Source: Bacteroidales bacterium
Lineage (GTDB): Bacteria > Bacteroidota > Bacteroidia > Bacteroidales > M50B96
NCBI GenBank assembly: GCA_021740905.1
Contig: JAIOYV010000036.1
Location: 1-61,318, forward strand
Direction: 5' to 3'
Length of the DNA stretch: 61,318 bases
This document shows, one piece after another, positions 17,141-26,738 of the stretch; the stretch's first letter is position 1, and every line of letters begins with the position of its first letter. Below the pieces are notes generated by a model. It was not told the origin of the DNA, did no database searches, and was given only the letters and a program-made list of their open reading frames with translations. The translations under genes and the position numbers were made by a program.

Positions 17141-17620
17141 CTAAATGTTATACTTTCCCAGTTCGATAACTAATCCTTCGGGCAAAAACTGTGAAGCATC
17201 GCCTCCATGCCTGATAATATCGCGGACAATAGATGAAGTTACCGGGGTATGTTCCGGCATGGTCAACAAAAATACCGACTCGATAGTCTTGTGCATGCTT
17301 TTATTCACTTGGGCAATGGCCCTTTCGTACTCAAAATCAGCTGATGTCCGCAAGCCACGAAGTATATAGCTAGCTCCCATGCGCTTACAGTAGTCCACCG
17401 TAAGTTCAGCATAATGATCGACAGTGATATTATCCTCATTCTTAAAAACCTGATTGATCCATTCGATCCTGGCTTCAATAGGAAAAAAGCCAGGCTTATT
17501 GGAATTATACCCAATTGCAATAATAATTTTATCGAAAAGTTGCATTGCCCTCCGAACCACCGACTCATGGCCAACTGTAAACGGATCGAACGAACCAGGG
17601 AATATGGCTATTTTCTTCAT
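17141..17620 (-). CDS. coaD: Pantetheine-phosphate adenylyltransferase
   Basis: CoaD joins 4'-phosphopantetheine and ATP to dephospho-CoA, the penultimate step of CoA synthesis. The 159-residue nucleotidyltransferase shows the ATP-binding start IFPGSFDPFTVGHESVVRRA (TxGH motif), the substrate-binding YILRGLRTSADFEYE, and the C-terminal VTSSIVRDIIRHGG (ISSTxVR-type motif). Size is standard. It lies 6 bp downstream of the small membrane protein gene at 17627 and probably shares its transcript with the permease operon. Confidence 0.96.
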   Translation of the reverse strand: MKKIAIFPGSFDPFTVGHESVVRRAMQLFDKIIIAIGYNSNKPGFFPIEARIEWINQVFKNEDNITVDHYAELTVDYCKRMGASYILRGLRTSADFEYERAIAQVNKSMHKTIESVFLLTMPEHTPVTSSIVRDIIRHGGDASQFLPEGLVIELGKYNI

Positions 17621-17626
17621 ATTGTT

Positions 17627-18067
17627 TTAGCTTTTTTTGATCCGATAAAGATCGATATATTTTGATAGTATTAAGTTAAAATATTGCAATTCATTATAAT
17701 TCATTGAATTTAGCCTTATTCTCCAAGGTTCATTATTATTCTGATAAACAAGCAGCTCTGTATTCGTTTGTTCAATTTTAGTAATGGAGTCCCATCTACA
17801 AATTTTTTCCTGTTGAAATAAATGGACCCGGCTTGATATCTTGTCTTTATCGATGCAATAAAATAACTTAAACTGAAAGGCAGGAAGCACACTCAGCAAA
17901 AGAAAAATCAAAGCTATAGCAGCAAAAGAAATTTCAAGGATACCTTCAAACAAGTTGTGCTTGATGATATCAGAGACACCAATCAGCAAATATGTTATGC
18001 CCATCAATGTAAAAACCAAGATGGTAGAACGAACATATTTATTCAAGTAAATACAAACTTCATCCAT
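17627..18067 (-). CDS. Small membrane protein with PH-like C-terminal part
   Basis: This 146-residue protein has two membrane helices (about 14-34, STILVFTLMGITYLLIGVSD; and 45-62, ISFAAIALIFLLLSVL). A soluble beta-rich tail follows (FKLFYCIDKDKISSR, ICRWDSITKIEQTNTELLVY, WRIRLNSMNY), reminiscent of bacterial PH domains. No catalytic residues are seen. It sits between the permease (8 bp upstream) and coaD (6 bp downstream), so an operon permease - this gene - coaD is likely. Function unknown. Confidence 0.7.
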   Translation of the reverse strand: MDEVCIYLNKYVRSTILVFTLMGITYLLIGVSDIIKHNLFEGILEISFAAIALIFLLLSVLPAFQFKLFYCIDKDKISSRVHLFQQEKICRWDSITKIEQTNTELLVYQNNNEPWRIRLNSMNYNELQYFNLILSKYIDLYRIKKS

Positions 18068-18075
18068 AATTCAAA

Positions 18076-20295
18076 CTATTTAATAATCTTTTCCTTAAAA
18101 GAATTAATAAACAGAATATTTGCCATGTTGTCGCCATAGCCTGTAAATTTTTCGATTGCAATGTCAAGATCGCGGAAACCAATTATTGTAAGGTCGGCAT
18201 CGGCAGATTTTTCGGTCACAATATCTTTCAACTTGTTCGCTTCATCAATGGGTATCAGTTCAACATTGGTAGGTGAAATGGGTAATCTGCCAGACTTTAT
18301 CAAGGAAAGCAAGCCTTCTCTTCGTTCTTCAAGAACACTTTCGTCGTATACGGCGAATATCCGTATAAATCCTTTTCGCCATTCGGGGTGGCCAAGTATA
18401 ATGTAGGCCATAAGGATCATCAGGTTGGCATTTTCATAGTCTTCAGAAGTAATCCAAAGATGAACTTCTTTTCTATAACCAAAACCTTTAAAGCTGGTAT
18501 TCAGAACACAGACATCGAAATTAGTCGAGGTCATAATTGAATAATTATTGATAGCCTCTGACAACCCTTCCGGCTCGCTTCGCGAAAACTCAAACAGAAT
18601 CATGTTATTGCCCCGCCCTGAAATACCAGCCAGTTGGATAACCTGGGCAATGGCTGAGGTGTAAGACGGACTGATAATGGTATCGAGATAAACCCTACTC
18701 CTACTCCCCGAAGCCAGGTTTATCAATCTGTTTAATGAATTTACCGATTCTTCATTGGTTTCTTGCGTAAGAAAGCCTTCGATAAAATGAATATATGTTC
18801 CAAAGCCATATTTGTAAGATAACCAACGCAACAGATCGAAAGCTGCCCTTCGTTTGAACGAATCGCGAGAGATACAAATCACAAAAGGCCGCCAATGCTT
18901 GTCTAATTCTTCTTTCTCAGCACGTTGGGCTATTACCTGCAATTGTCGGCTCAATTGAAAAACAAGCCCTCTGAACAAATTCTGGAAGCCTTTTTTCTCT
19001 TTGCTGTAATGGCTGATCACATAATAGATCAATACCATTATAATGATAGAAGCCAGAGCATAACTAAAATTCATTTTAAACATCAACCAAACCGACAATA
19101 TGGCGCCAAGAAGGGAATAATACCAACGCGAACGGAAGGTTGGCCTATACGAAGGATCGGCGGCAAAATGTTCGAGAAAGGAAATCAGACATATTGCCCC
19201 ATAGGTAACCATAAAGAACATAGCAATAATTTGTGCCACCATGTTTACATCGCCAATCAAGATAAAGAAAAAGGCTATTGCAATAGAAATAAGGCTTGAA
19301 TTAAACGGTTCGTTTGATGTTCCTTTGCCCTTTGCAAACCATTTATTGACATGGAGGCTCGGAAAAATTTCGTCCAGGCCTATAGCCTGTAATGTGCGTG
19401 GTGCAACCATTATGGAACCTAATGCAGATGATAAACAAGCAGCCGCCAGACCTATTGGGATAATTGGTCCCCAAGCCGAAATTCGCTGCATAATGAGCTG
19501 ATCGCCAACCAAATCTTCAGGACTGGCCGAAATTGCAAGTTTATAAGCAATGATTAAGTAAATTATCATTCCTATCACTGTTGCCCAGATTGTTCCTTGC
19601 GGAATAGATTTTTTAGGGTCGCGCAAATCGCCAGACAAACCCAATCCGGCAGCTAATCCGGTAAAGGCAGGAAATACTATGGTAAAAACAAAAAAGAAAC
19701 TATCAGGATTATCGATATGTGCAGCCAAATGTTCGTGTGTATGCCCATCGATAGGATGGCCAAAAAGAAAAAAAAGAAGCGACAGAAATAAAAGTACCAC
19801 AACAACATAAAGTGCTTTCATTCCAATATTAGCTCCCTTGCGCAACACAAGCAAAGCAATTAAACCCATTGTTGGCAAACTAATGGCCCGTTTGTCGTAA
19901 AGTAGCCAACCAAAATTATCTGCCATATACTGGATGAGTGGGTCGAAGGCCTCGGCAAAAGCGATCACATAAAATGCAACACTTATGGCTTGCGACATAT
20001 ACATGGTGATCCCAATAGCTCCGCCTATATTCAACCCAAACGAACGGGAAATTATGTAATAAGCCCCACCCCCCTGAACTTTCTGGTTGGTGGCAATTTC
20101 GGCTACCGCAAGGGCTGTGGGGATTGAAACAAGATGTCCCAAAATGATAATCCCTACAATGCCAAAAAATCCGACATGCCCCACTGCGTAGCCAAAACGA
20201 AGAAATAATATGGCACCCAGGATTGTCGAAATGGCTGTCATGAAGACAGGCATAGTACCAAAATTATTATTCTTACTAAGTAGTGTTCCTGCCAT
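18076..20295 (-). CDS. APC/SLC12-type amino acid or cation-chloride transporter
   Basis: I choose ATG 20295 (MAGTLLSKNNNFG, 739 residues); a TTG six codons upstream also exists. The N-terminal two thirds hold about 12 membrane helices, starting with GTMPVFMTAISTILGAILFL, then GGGAYYIISRSFG and GLAAGLGLSGDLRDPKKSIP, the consensus of the APC/SLC12 superfamily. Residues from about 460 on form a soluble cytoplasmic domain like that of cation-chloride cotransporters. The substrate cannot be read from the sequence. Downstream genes follow closely (17627, coaD). The promoter at 20371-20399 is unusual. Confidence 0.85.
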   Translation of the reverse strand: MAGTLLSKNNNFGTMPVFMTAISTILGAILFLRFGYAVGHVGFFGIVGIIILGHLVSIPTALAVAEIATNQKVQGGGAYYIISRSFGLNIGGAIGITMYMSQAISVAFYVIAFAEAFDPLIQYMADNFGWLLYDKRAISLPTMGLIALLVLRKGANIGMKALYVVVVLLFLSLLFFLFGHPIDGHTHEHLAAHIDNPDSFFFVFTIVFPAFTGLAAGLGLSGDLRDPKKSIPQGTIWATVIGMIIYLIIAYKLAISASPEDLVGDQLIMQRISAWGPIIPIGLAAACLSSALGSIMVAPRTLQAIGLDEIFPSLHVNKWFAKGKGTSNEPFNSSLISIAIAFFFILIGDVNMVAQIIAMFFMVTYGAICLISFLEHFAADPSYRPTFRSRWYYSLLGAILSVWLMFKMNFSYALASIIIMVLIYYVISHYSKEKKGFQNLFRGLVFQLSRQLQVIAQRAEKEELDKHWRPFVICISRDSFKRRAAFDLLRWLSYKYGFGTYIHFIEGFLTQETNEESVNSLNRLINLASGSRSRVYLDTIISPSYTSAIAQVIQLAGISGRGNNMILFEFSRSEPEGLSEAINNYSIMTSTNFDVCVLNTSFKGFGYRKEVHLWITSEDYENANLMILMAYIILGHPEWRKGFIRIFAVYDESVLEERREGLLSLIKSGRLPISPTNVELIPIDEANKLKDIVTEKSADADLTIIGFRDLDIAIEKFTGYGDNMANILFINSFKEKIIK

Positions 20296-20370
20296 TATAC
20301 TTTTTTTGGTCAACTAAAGTAGTAAATAAAACGCTAAATGATTATTGACCATTGACTAATTAGATCAATT

Positions 20371-20399
20371 CTACTCAACACCAAAGATATATTGAGTAG
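20371..20399 (-). promoter_or_regulatory. Permease promoter with flanking 8-bp inverted repeat
   Basis: The minus strand reads TATCTTTG (plus 20382-20389), a full -7 match. It is framed by a perfect inverted repeat CTACTCAA (20371-20378) / TTGAGTAG (20392-20399), a likely operator because repressor binding there would cover the -7 element. No clear -33 TTG. Confidence 0.5.
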
Positions 20400-20530
20400 T
20401 GGACCGAAGGAGTAATGGGTGTAAACTAGCATATACTAGAATACTCCAAAACATCTATAGGAAACTTCCCAATCGCAGAAAACATGGCGTTCATAGTACC
20501 GCATGTGTAAATTATACTGAAATATCAGGA

Positions 20531-21103
20531 TTATTTCCTGATTACTTGTACTTCGCCTTTTATGCCAAGCTTAATAATACCAGATGGTTTGGCTTTTGTC
20601 CGATCATCCTGCCGGTATCGTACCACATAGTCAACCTGTTTAATAATATCAGATTGAATTTCAGAAAAATTGGAAGGTGATAGGTCTCCACTTATATTTG
20701 CAGAAGTGGAGACAATGGGTTTTCTAAAGCGGCTAATAAGTTCCTTGCTAAACCTTTCACTACTAACCCGTATGGCCAGACTACCATCCGCCGCTATTAG
20801 TTTGGGCGAAACAATCTGAGCACCCGGGTAGATGATTGTCAATGGTTCATCACTTACTTGTATCAATTCCCAGGCAATTTCGGGCACTTCCTTTACATAC
20901 CGTTCAACCATATAATCAGCATCTACAAGCACCAGCATACTTTTGGTGTCCTCGCGCTGCTTTATTTTGTAAATCTGGGCAACTGCATCGCTATTAGTAG
21001 CATCGCAGCCAATTCCCCAGATTGTATCGGTAGGATAAAGGATTGTCCCCCCTGCTCGCAAAACTGACAGGGCTTCTTTTATATCTTCAGAAAATGATAT
21101 CAT
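20531..21103 (-). CDS. L-threonylcarbamoyladenylate synthase (TsaC/Sua5/YrdC type)
   Basis: The enzyme makes threonylcarbamoyl-AMP from Thr, bicarbonate and ATP for the t6A37 modification of ANN-decoding tRNAs. The 190 residues hold the YrdC domain: GGTILYPTDTIWGIGCDA, IYKIKQREDTKSMLVLV (KxR nucleotide motif), LTIIYPGA, and the S-x-N end motif in KPIVSTSANISGD. There is no C-terminal Sua5 domain, so this is the short form. Its ATG overlaps the dapD stop by one base (TAATG), so the two are translated together. Confidence 0.93.
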   Translation of the reverse strand: MISFSEDIKEALSVLRAGGTILYPTDTIWGIGCDATNSDAVAQIYKIKQREDTKSMLVLVDADYMVERYVKEVPEIAWELIQVSDEPLTIIYPGAQIVSPKLIAADGSLAIRVSSERFSKELISRFRKPIVSTSANISGDLSPSNFSEIQSDIIKQVDYVVRYRQDDRTKAKPSGIIKLGIKGEVQVIRK

Positions 21104-21918
21104 TAAACTGAAACCTTAAACTCGCGTAAAGCGTCGTTCAACGAGGTCTTTAAATTGGTCGATGCTTTCCGCTTTCCTATAATCAACGCACAGGGAACTT
21201 GATACTCGCCAGCAGGAAACTTTTTTGTGTAAGATCCTGGAATTACCACTGAGCGACCAGGTATATACCCTTTCATTTCAACAGGCATGTTTCCGGTTAC
21301 ATCAATAATTTTGGTTGATGCGGTAAGGACTACATTCGCACCTAATACAGCTTCTTCTTCAACCCGGACACCTTCAACTACGATACAACGTGAACCAATA
21401 AAACAATTGTCTTCGATAATTACCGGGGCAGCTTGAATAGGTTCCAATACTCCACCAATCCCAACACCACCACTCAGATGAACATGTTTCCCTATCTGGG
21501 CACACGATCCTACCGTAGCCCAGGTATCAACCATGGTTCCTTCATCTACATAAGCCCCAATATTCACATACGATGGCATCAGGATAACGCCTTTTGCCAG
21601 ATACGAACCGTAGCGGGCAATGGCATGGGGGACAACCCGTACTTTTAGTTCCTGATAATTGTGTTTTAGCTGGATTTTATCGTGAAATTCGAATGGGCCC
21701 ACCTCGGTAGTTTCCATTTCCTGAACAATAAAATATAAAATCACAGCCTTTTTCACCCACTCATTAACGATCCACAAACCATTCTGTTTTTGGGCAACAC
21801 GTAATTCTCCTTTATCAAGGTAATCGATAATGCGCCGGACAACATCAATGTATTCTGTCCTTTCCAAATTTTTTCTATTGACCCAAGCCTCTTCAATCTT
21901 GATTTTAAGTAAGTCCAT
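21103..21918 (-). CDS. dapD: 2,3,4,5-tetrahydropyridine-2,6-dicarboxylate N-succinyltransferase
   Basis: DapD succinylates tetrahydrodipicolinate in the lysine/diaminopimelate pathway. The 271-residue protein has the helical N-terminal domain and a left-handed beta-helix of hexapeptide repeats, seen in VILMPSYVNIGAYVDEGTMV, TWATVGSCAQIGKHVHLSGG and IIEDNCFIGSRCIVVEGVRV. Length and order match the family. It is the first gene of a two-gene unit with the tsaC-type gene. Diaminopimelate links it to the same wall-building task as murB. Confidence 0.96.
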   Translation of the reverse strand: MDLLKIKIEEAWVNRKNLERTEYIDVVRRIIDYLDKGELRVAQKQNGLWIVNEWVKKAVILYFIVQEMETTEVGPFEFHDKIQLKHNYQELKVRVVPHAIARYGSYLAKGVILMPSYVNIGAYVDEGTMVDTWATVGSCAQIGKHVHLSGGVGIGGVLEPIQAAPVIIEDNCFIGSRCIVVEGVRVEEEAVLGANVVLTASTKIIDVTGNMPVEMKGYIPGRSVVIPGSYTKKFPAGEYQVPCALIIGKRKASTNLKTSLNDALREFKVSV

Positions 21919-21946
21919 GTAAAATCAGTTTTTCAAAAATAAAGAA

Positions 21947-21969
21947 GCCCCGGGCTTATGTCCCGGGGC
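21947..21969 (-). terminator. Terminator of the large T9SS gene
   Basis: A GC-rich perfect 8-bp stem GCCCCGGG / CCCGGGGC with 7-nt loop is followed on the minus strand by TTCTTTATTTTT. It lies 26 bp past the stop at 21996 and just upstream of dapD. Confidence 0.85.
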
Positions 21970-21995
21970 CTCCCAAAAGCTAAATATTATTCAAA

Positions 21996-24900
21996 TTACT
22001 TTTCAATCGACATATATTTTGTCTCTGTGTAATTATCAGAAACAAACTTGTAGAAGTAAGTTCCAGATGCCAAATCTTCGGCATTGAAATCTACTGTATG
22101 GTAACCGTTTCCTAAATTAGTAGAAACAAGTTCTTTTACAGCCTTACCAATAACATTATAAACTGTAATGTTTACTTGGCTTGCTTCTGGCAGATAAAAT
22201 TTAATCTGTGTTGCTTGGCTGAATGGATTAGGCATGTTTTGATAAAGAACGGTTTGCCCATCGGTAGTCCCATTTGTAACAACTACATTCTTCACAACGC
22301 TGATTCCATCAACTGCATACTTATCACTACCAGTTTCCCAAGCAATAACTTCACAAGTATTTTCAACACCTGTTGTCTGGTTCCAAACTTTTATAGTAAA
22401 GGTTTCACCTACATGTAAACCATCTTTTTCAGAAGTTAGATCATCATCACCAAAAAGAGCAATAGCCATGTTGCTTCCTTCGAAAACAGAAGTACCAACT
22501 AATTGTCCATCGGCTGCAAATACGCCTACTTCATCACCAATCAAAGGCAAAGTACTCCAAGCTGACACTGGAATACCAAGTGTCAGGTTATTGTTTGATT
22601 TTGAAAGATCAGTATAATACTGATTATCTAAAGTAGAAACAGGTGCTGATTTAGCGGACGGTCCATTAGCTAAATAAGATAATGTAGTATTAGCATTTAC
22701 TTTTACTTTATATCCTTTGCCTGGCTTTAAGTTACCGATCAAGTTAATATTAAACGCTGGCCAGAAAACTTTACCATCCTCATCTTTGAAAATATCGACC
22801 AAACCAATGATACCAGCTAACTGATTAGCAACAGCCGCTTCTTCCTGGCGCAGATATCCTACTATGTTATATCCAGCAGTAAGAGCAATTGGAGTCAAGG
22901 CAGGATTTACCGGCAAACCTTTAATGCTTAATACATTATCATCTCCCATTTTGTATTGGTATCCTTCGCCATTTACGATATCACCAATGAAATTAACATC
23001 GAAAGGAGGAGTACCTACCGGCCACCAAGTTGCACCATCTTCATCCTTAAATATAATAACATCTGTTAATCCACCATTAGTAGCTATATCAACCATGTCA
23101 ATGCTAGGAGTAATCGAAGCTGCATCAATCAATGTAGACCAAAGACCCCAACCCATGCGGAGATCAATTAGTTGTTCTTGATATACCCAAACATCATCGG
23201 TAACACTACAATAGCCATCAGTTACGGTAACAAAATATTGACCGTAACCAGTTGGTAAGATTGCTTGGTCAGTTTGACCATTAGGCATCCAACTATAGGT
23301 ATAAGTAGCACCATATCCAGCATCAATATAATTAACAGGATTTGATAATTGGTCATATTCAACAAACATTGTGGGCCCTAATTCCACAGTTGGATTAGTA
23401 ACCAGGATCGATTTTGTAACAAAACTTGTACAACCCGCATTTGGATCAGTAAATTCTACAGTATAAGTAAAAATAATGGTCCCATTAAATGAAGGTATGT
23501 CATATTTCCAAACACTCCCATCCAAATATGGTTGGTTGACAGTTGAAGCAACTAAAGTCTCTGAATAAATGAATCCCATAGGATTAGTAAAACTAACACC
23601 AATCTCAATAGTACCTTCGGTATCACAATAACCATCAGCACTTGTTGTAATCGCCAGACCTTGTGGATCACCATAATGGGTAAGAGAGAGTGCTAGGGAT
23701 GTAGCAACGTCATTGCTTGTGAATCCTTCAAAGTTATAATTCACCATCGGAGTTACGGTATAAACACCCGGAGTCGACATATCAATTACTTGACTAAATG
23801 TGTAAAAGAAATCATCACCCGAATTAAAAGGAGCAGTTGTTGTAAAATACTCAACAACCGGTGCCCATACGACTGAACCTCCACCATTATCGAAAGAAAC
23901 AAAATATTGTACTTCAATCATTTCACCAGTACATAATGGACTTCCACTGTTACTTGTTACTTGAATAGTAACAGGAATATTTCCCAGCGTACAAGCACTT
24001 GTACCACCCAGTGTGAGATCGGTAACTTCCAGATCAGGTTTGGTAAATTCACGAACAACAATATTATCAATAAACAAATACTCAGCTTCCAAAGTAGCTG
24101 CTCCAGTTGCTTTGAAAACAATGTGATAAACTCCAGTAGTAGGAACTTGGAATAAATTGGTTGCAAATTCATAAGCTCCTGCAGTATTAATACTTGGCAT
24201 TGAAATAATGGCAGGGGTGATAATCCCGCTTGCATCCTGTGAGGTTGAAAGATAAACTTCCAATCCTTTGGATGCACCAGCTAAGTATGTAGCATAGTCA
24301 AGACAAATTTTATAATCCTGGCCAGCTGTTAAATTAAAGCAATTGGTATAAAGATAATCATTCGCAGTAAATCCTTCATAATCGAAGCTATAAACTTCAT
24401 TTCCGCTTATGTCAGCATTCCAGAACCACGTAGAACCATCGTTATTACCATCTTGAATTGCCCAATTCCAATGAGGAACAACATTATTGATATCGCTAAA
24501 ATCTTGTGTGTAAGCTGTTGAAAGGTTATCTGAAATATTATATACCATGATACCTGTCATCATATCATTCCCATTGTCCTGATCAGCACCCCAAACAATA
24601 CTTATATCAACACTTGCTCCTGCAGAGAAGTCGAATGGAGTAGCAAAGGTATATTGGTGAGTTCCCGCCAATACTGCAGTGGGATAAGCTTCTGTTACAA
24701 CAGTAGCCCCTACTTGATACCTTAGACTAAACAAAGAAGCAGGAGAAGTTCCCAGATTGTCAAACTCAACTACAACTTGATCCATACCCAGACCACAGCC
24801 CGAAGAAGGAGCGAGAAGAGCTGATATTGCAAGATCGTACTGTAATTTTTGACGTAATATTACATTGTCAATCTTAACTATATCATTAGCGTATTTAGTT

Positions 24901-26369
24901 GAAGTTTGTAATTCGATTGTCAAATCACCAGTAACATAGCTTGATAAATCATATCTAACTTCCATGTAGGCAGGAGCTTCATACGTATCAGGATGGAAAT
25001 TTACAACACCATTAACATCTTGTACTGGCATTCCGTTTACTAATACCCTAAACCAATTATAATCGGGTGAGAACTGATATTCCTGATAAAGATCGAAAAT
25101 AAGTTCTAAGCTACCCAATCCTGAAGGATCCACATTACAAGTATATATTTTAGTCATATATTCAGCATTGTCGACCCATGCGTTTTGTGGAGTCACACTT
25201 CCTGAACCACCTGTCCAGAAAGATCCATTTCCTCCATTGGCCACAACTTCACCACCTACAACAGCTAAACTAGAATAAGTTCCATCCATAAACCCAAATT
25301 CAACAGGCTGTCCTGAAGTAAAATCAAAGGTTTTAGGAAAGGTGTTAATCTCTATCAGACCTTCGGTGGTTACAGTATGATAAAGCATATCATTATCAGT
25401 AGAATTATCAAGTGAAGTAGAAACTGTACAATCATACATTCCTGCAGCAGAAAAATCAGGTGTTGCAACAAAAGTATAAGTATAAGTTGCTCCAACAGCT
25501 ACATCATCCGTAATCAATTCATAACCATAATCGGTTGCACCAACAACCAATTTCATCCACCAATTAGCTGTTAATGCTGTTGTTCCAATGTTTTGAACGG
25601 TAACCGACACTGCTTGAGTAGCTGAAAGTGCACAAGTTTGATCTTGTGGACCATCCCAGGAGATAACCTGAGGATCTGCATTATTTGGAGCATTTTCCCA
25701 AACATTTACATTGTCGAAGCCAAAGCCATATCCTGTTCCTTGCTCAATAGTTCCAGTACTTCTAAAAACAACCTTAAAAATAACATTAGATTGACCGGCC
25801 AGAAAAGTAAGTGGAAGCGATGCTGTTTTCCACATTCCATTTGTGGTTACCCAGCAATTTCCCCATCCTGCAACACCCGGAATGAAATTTGAGTAAGCTC
25901 CATTGTACCAATTTGTCCCCACGCCTTGTGTGCCCAAACGAGTCCAGTTCGATCCTCCATCCAGTGAATAATCAATGTATGCACCTGCCCACTGATTCCC
26001 ACTTGCGTAAAGAGCATCAGCATAAATGTCTAAACTGAGTTTTGGTTGGATCAAACCAGAAAAATCAAAAACTGGCCCAACAACCCAAGAATACGTATTC
26101 TGCCCATATAGTCCTTCCATATCAGTCTTTACGTACTTATCAGTACTAGAGGCTTTATAATAAGGCCAAAGATTCGTTGTTGCTCTTCCATATTCGAAAG
26201 AATCATACTGACTGATAGGCGTACCAGATGTAGCACTTATTACCCAGCTTCCTAATGCTGCATCGAAATTTTGCACATAGGGATAAGTAGTTACCTGGGC
26301 CACTGAAGCAAACAGGGCACCAAACACCAAAAGGTTAGTAAATAGCAACTTTAGTAATTTGTTTTTCAT
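21996..26369 (-). CDS. Large secreted multidomain T9SS protein (1457 aa)
   Basis: A signal peptide (MKNKLLKLLFTNLLVFGALF, cleavage after ASVAQ) opens an all-beta exoprotein. Residues about 28-230 look like a MAM/choice-of-anchor jelly roll (YVQNFDAALGSWVISATSG, FGFDNVNVWE). Similar jelly rolls recur around 340-500 and 625-770 (YTQDFSDINNVVPHWNWAIQ), with CARDB-like immunoglobulin spacers. A duplicated module carrying W-S-T-L and IFKDEDG-(G)-W/FWP-GxGY lies at about 1073-1226. The end (NMPNPFSQATQIKFYLPEAS to TKYMSIEK) is a type A sorting domain. No catalytic residues are visible; a carbohydrate- or matrix-binding role is likely but inferred. It is transcribed alone. Confidence 0.85.
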   Translation of the reverse strand: MKNKLLKLLFTNLLVFGALFASVAQVTTYPYVQNFDAALGSWVISATSGTPISQYDSFEYGRATTNLWPYYKASSTDKYVKTDMEGLYGQNTYSWVVGPVFDFSGLIQPKLSLDIYADALYASGNQWAGAYIDYSLDGGSNWTRLGTQGVGTNWYNGAYSNFIPGVAGWGNCWVTTNGMWKTASLPLTFLAGQSNVIFKVVFRSTGTIEQGTGYGFGFDNVNVWENAPNNADPQVISWDGPQDQTCALSATQAVSVTVQNIGTTALTANWWMKLVVGATDYGYELITDDVAVGATYTYTFVATPDFSAAGMYDCTVSTSLDNSTDNDMLYHTVTTEGLIEINTFPKTFDFTSGQPVEFGFMDGTYSSLAVVGGEVVANGGNGSFWTGGSGSVTPQNAWVDNAEYMTKIYTCNVDPSGLGSLELIFDLYQEYQFSPDYNWFRVLVNGMPVQDVNGVVNFHPDTYEAPAYMEVRYDLSSYVTGDLTIELQTSTKYANDIVKIDNVILRQKLQYDLAISALLAPSSGCGLGMDQVVVEFDNLGTSPASLFSLRYQVGATVVTEAYPTAVLAGTHQYTFATPFDFSAGASVDISIVWGADQDNGNDMMTGIMVYNISDNLSTAYTQDFSDINNVVPHWNWAIQDGNNDGSTWFWNADISGNEVYSFDYEGFTANDYLYTNCFNLTAGQDYKICLDYATYLAGASKGLEVYLSTSQDASGIITPAIISMPSINTAGAYEFATNLFQVPTTGVYHIVFKATGAATLEAEYLFIDNIVVREFTKPDLEVTDLTLGGTSACTLGNIPVTIQVTSNSGSPLCTGEMIEVQYFVSFDNGGGSVVWAPVVEYFTTTAPFNSGDDFFYTFSQVIDMSTPGVYTVTPMVNYNFEGFTSNDVATSLALSLTHYGDPQGLAITTSADGYCDTEGTIEIGVSFTNPMGFIYSETLVASTVNQPYLDGSVWKYDIPSFNGTIIFTYTVEFTDPNAGCTSFVTKSILVTNPTVELGPTMFVEYDQLSNPVNYIDAGYGATYTYSWMPNGQTDQAILPTGYGQYFVTVTDGYCSVTDDVWVYQEQLIDLRMGWGLWSTLIDAASITPSIDMVDIATNGGLTDVIIFKDEDGATWWPVGTPPFDVNFIGDIVNGEGYQYKMGDDNVLSIKGLPVNPALTPIALTAGYNIVGYLRQEEAAVANQLAGIIGLVDIFKDEDGKVFWPAFNINLIGNLKPGKGYKVKVNANTTLSYLANGPSAKSAPVSTLDNQYYTDLSKSNNNLTLGIPVSAWSTLPLIGDEVGVFAADGQLVGTSVFEGSNMAIALFGDDDLTSEKDGLHVGETFTIKVWNQTTGVENTCEVIAWETGSDKYAVDGISVVKNVVVTNGTTDGQTVLYQNMPNPFSQATQIKFYLPEASQVNITVYNVIGKAVKELVSTNLGNGYHTVDFNAEDLASGTYFYKFVSDNYTETKYMSIEK

Positions 26370-26738
26370 AGCTTTAAGTTTTAAATAATCTGAAGTAATT
26401 TTAATATTCGTTTATTGTTTATTTTCAATTGTAATACATTTCACCAAATTCCATCCACATACTTTACTATGCTTTCCAAGCATAATATCATTATTAAATA
26501 ATCCTAAGTACCAGTTAAATAAATTGTATTCCCTCTCAACCTATCCTTTCCTTTAATGTACAAAGATATAAAAATATCATTAAAACCTAATAAATATATG
26601 CACGTTGAAGCCAAAATAGCTGCTTTTTTTTTCGCTCTCAACTAAATGTATAGGTTTTAAATGATTTACATTTGCCAAAATTCAGCTTTTACATAAACAC
26701 TTTCTCAAGATATTGAAACAGGTTTGAGTGTAAAAAGT
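26370..26738. other. Intergenic region upstream of the large T9SS gene
   Basis: This 369-bp AT-rich stretch has no credible ORF. The only signal I see is a full -7 match on the minus strand at 26561-26568, about 190 bp before the ATG, which would give a long leader. Confidence 0.4.
26561..26568 (-). promoter_or_regulatory. Candidate -7 element TATCTTTG
   Basis: Full TAnnTTTG match on the minus strand, about 190 bp upstream of ATG 26369. No TTG at 19-21 bp upstream. Confidence 0.35.
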
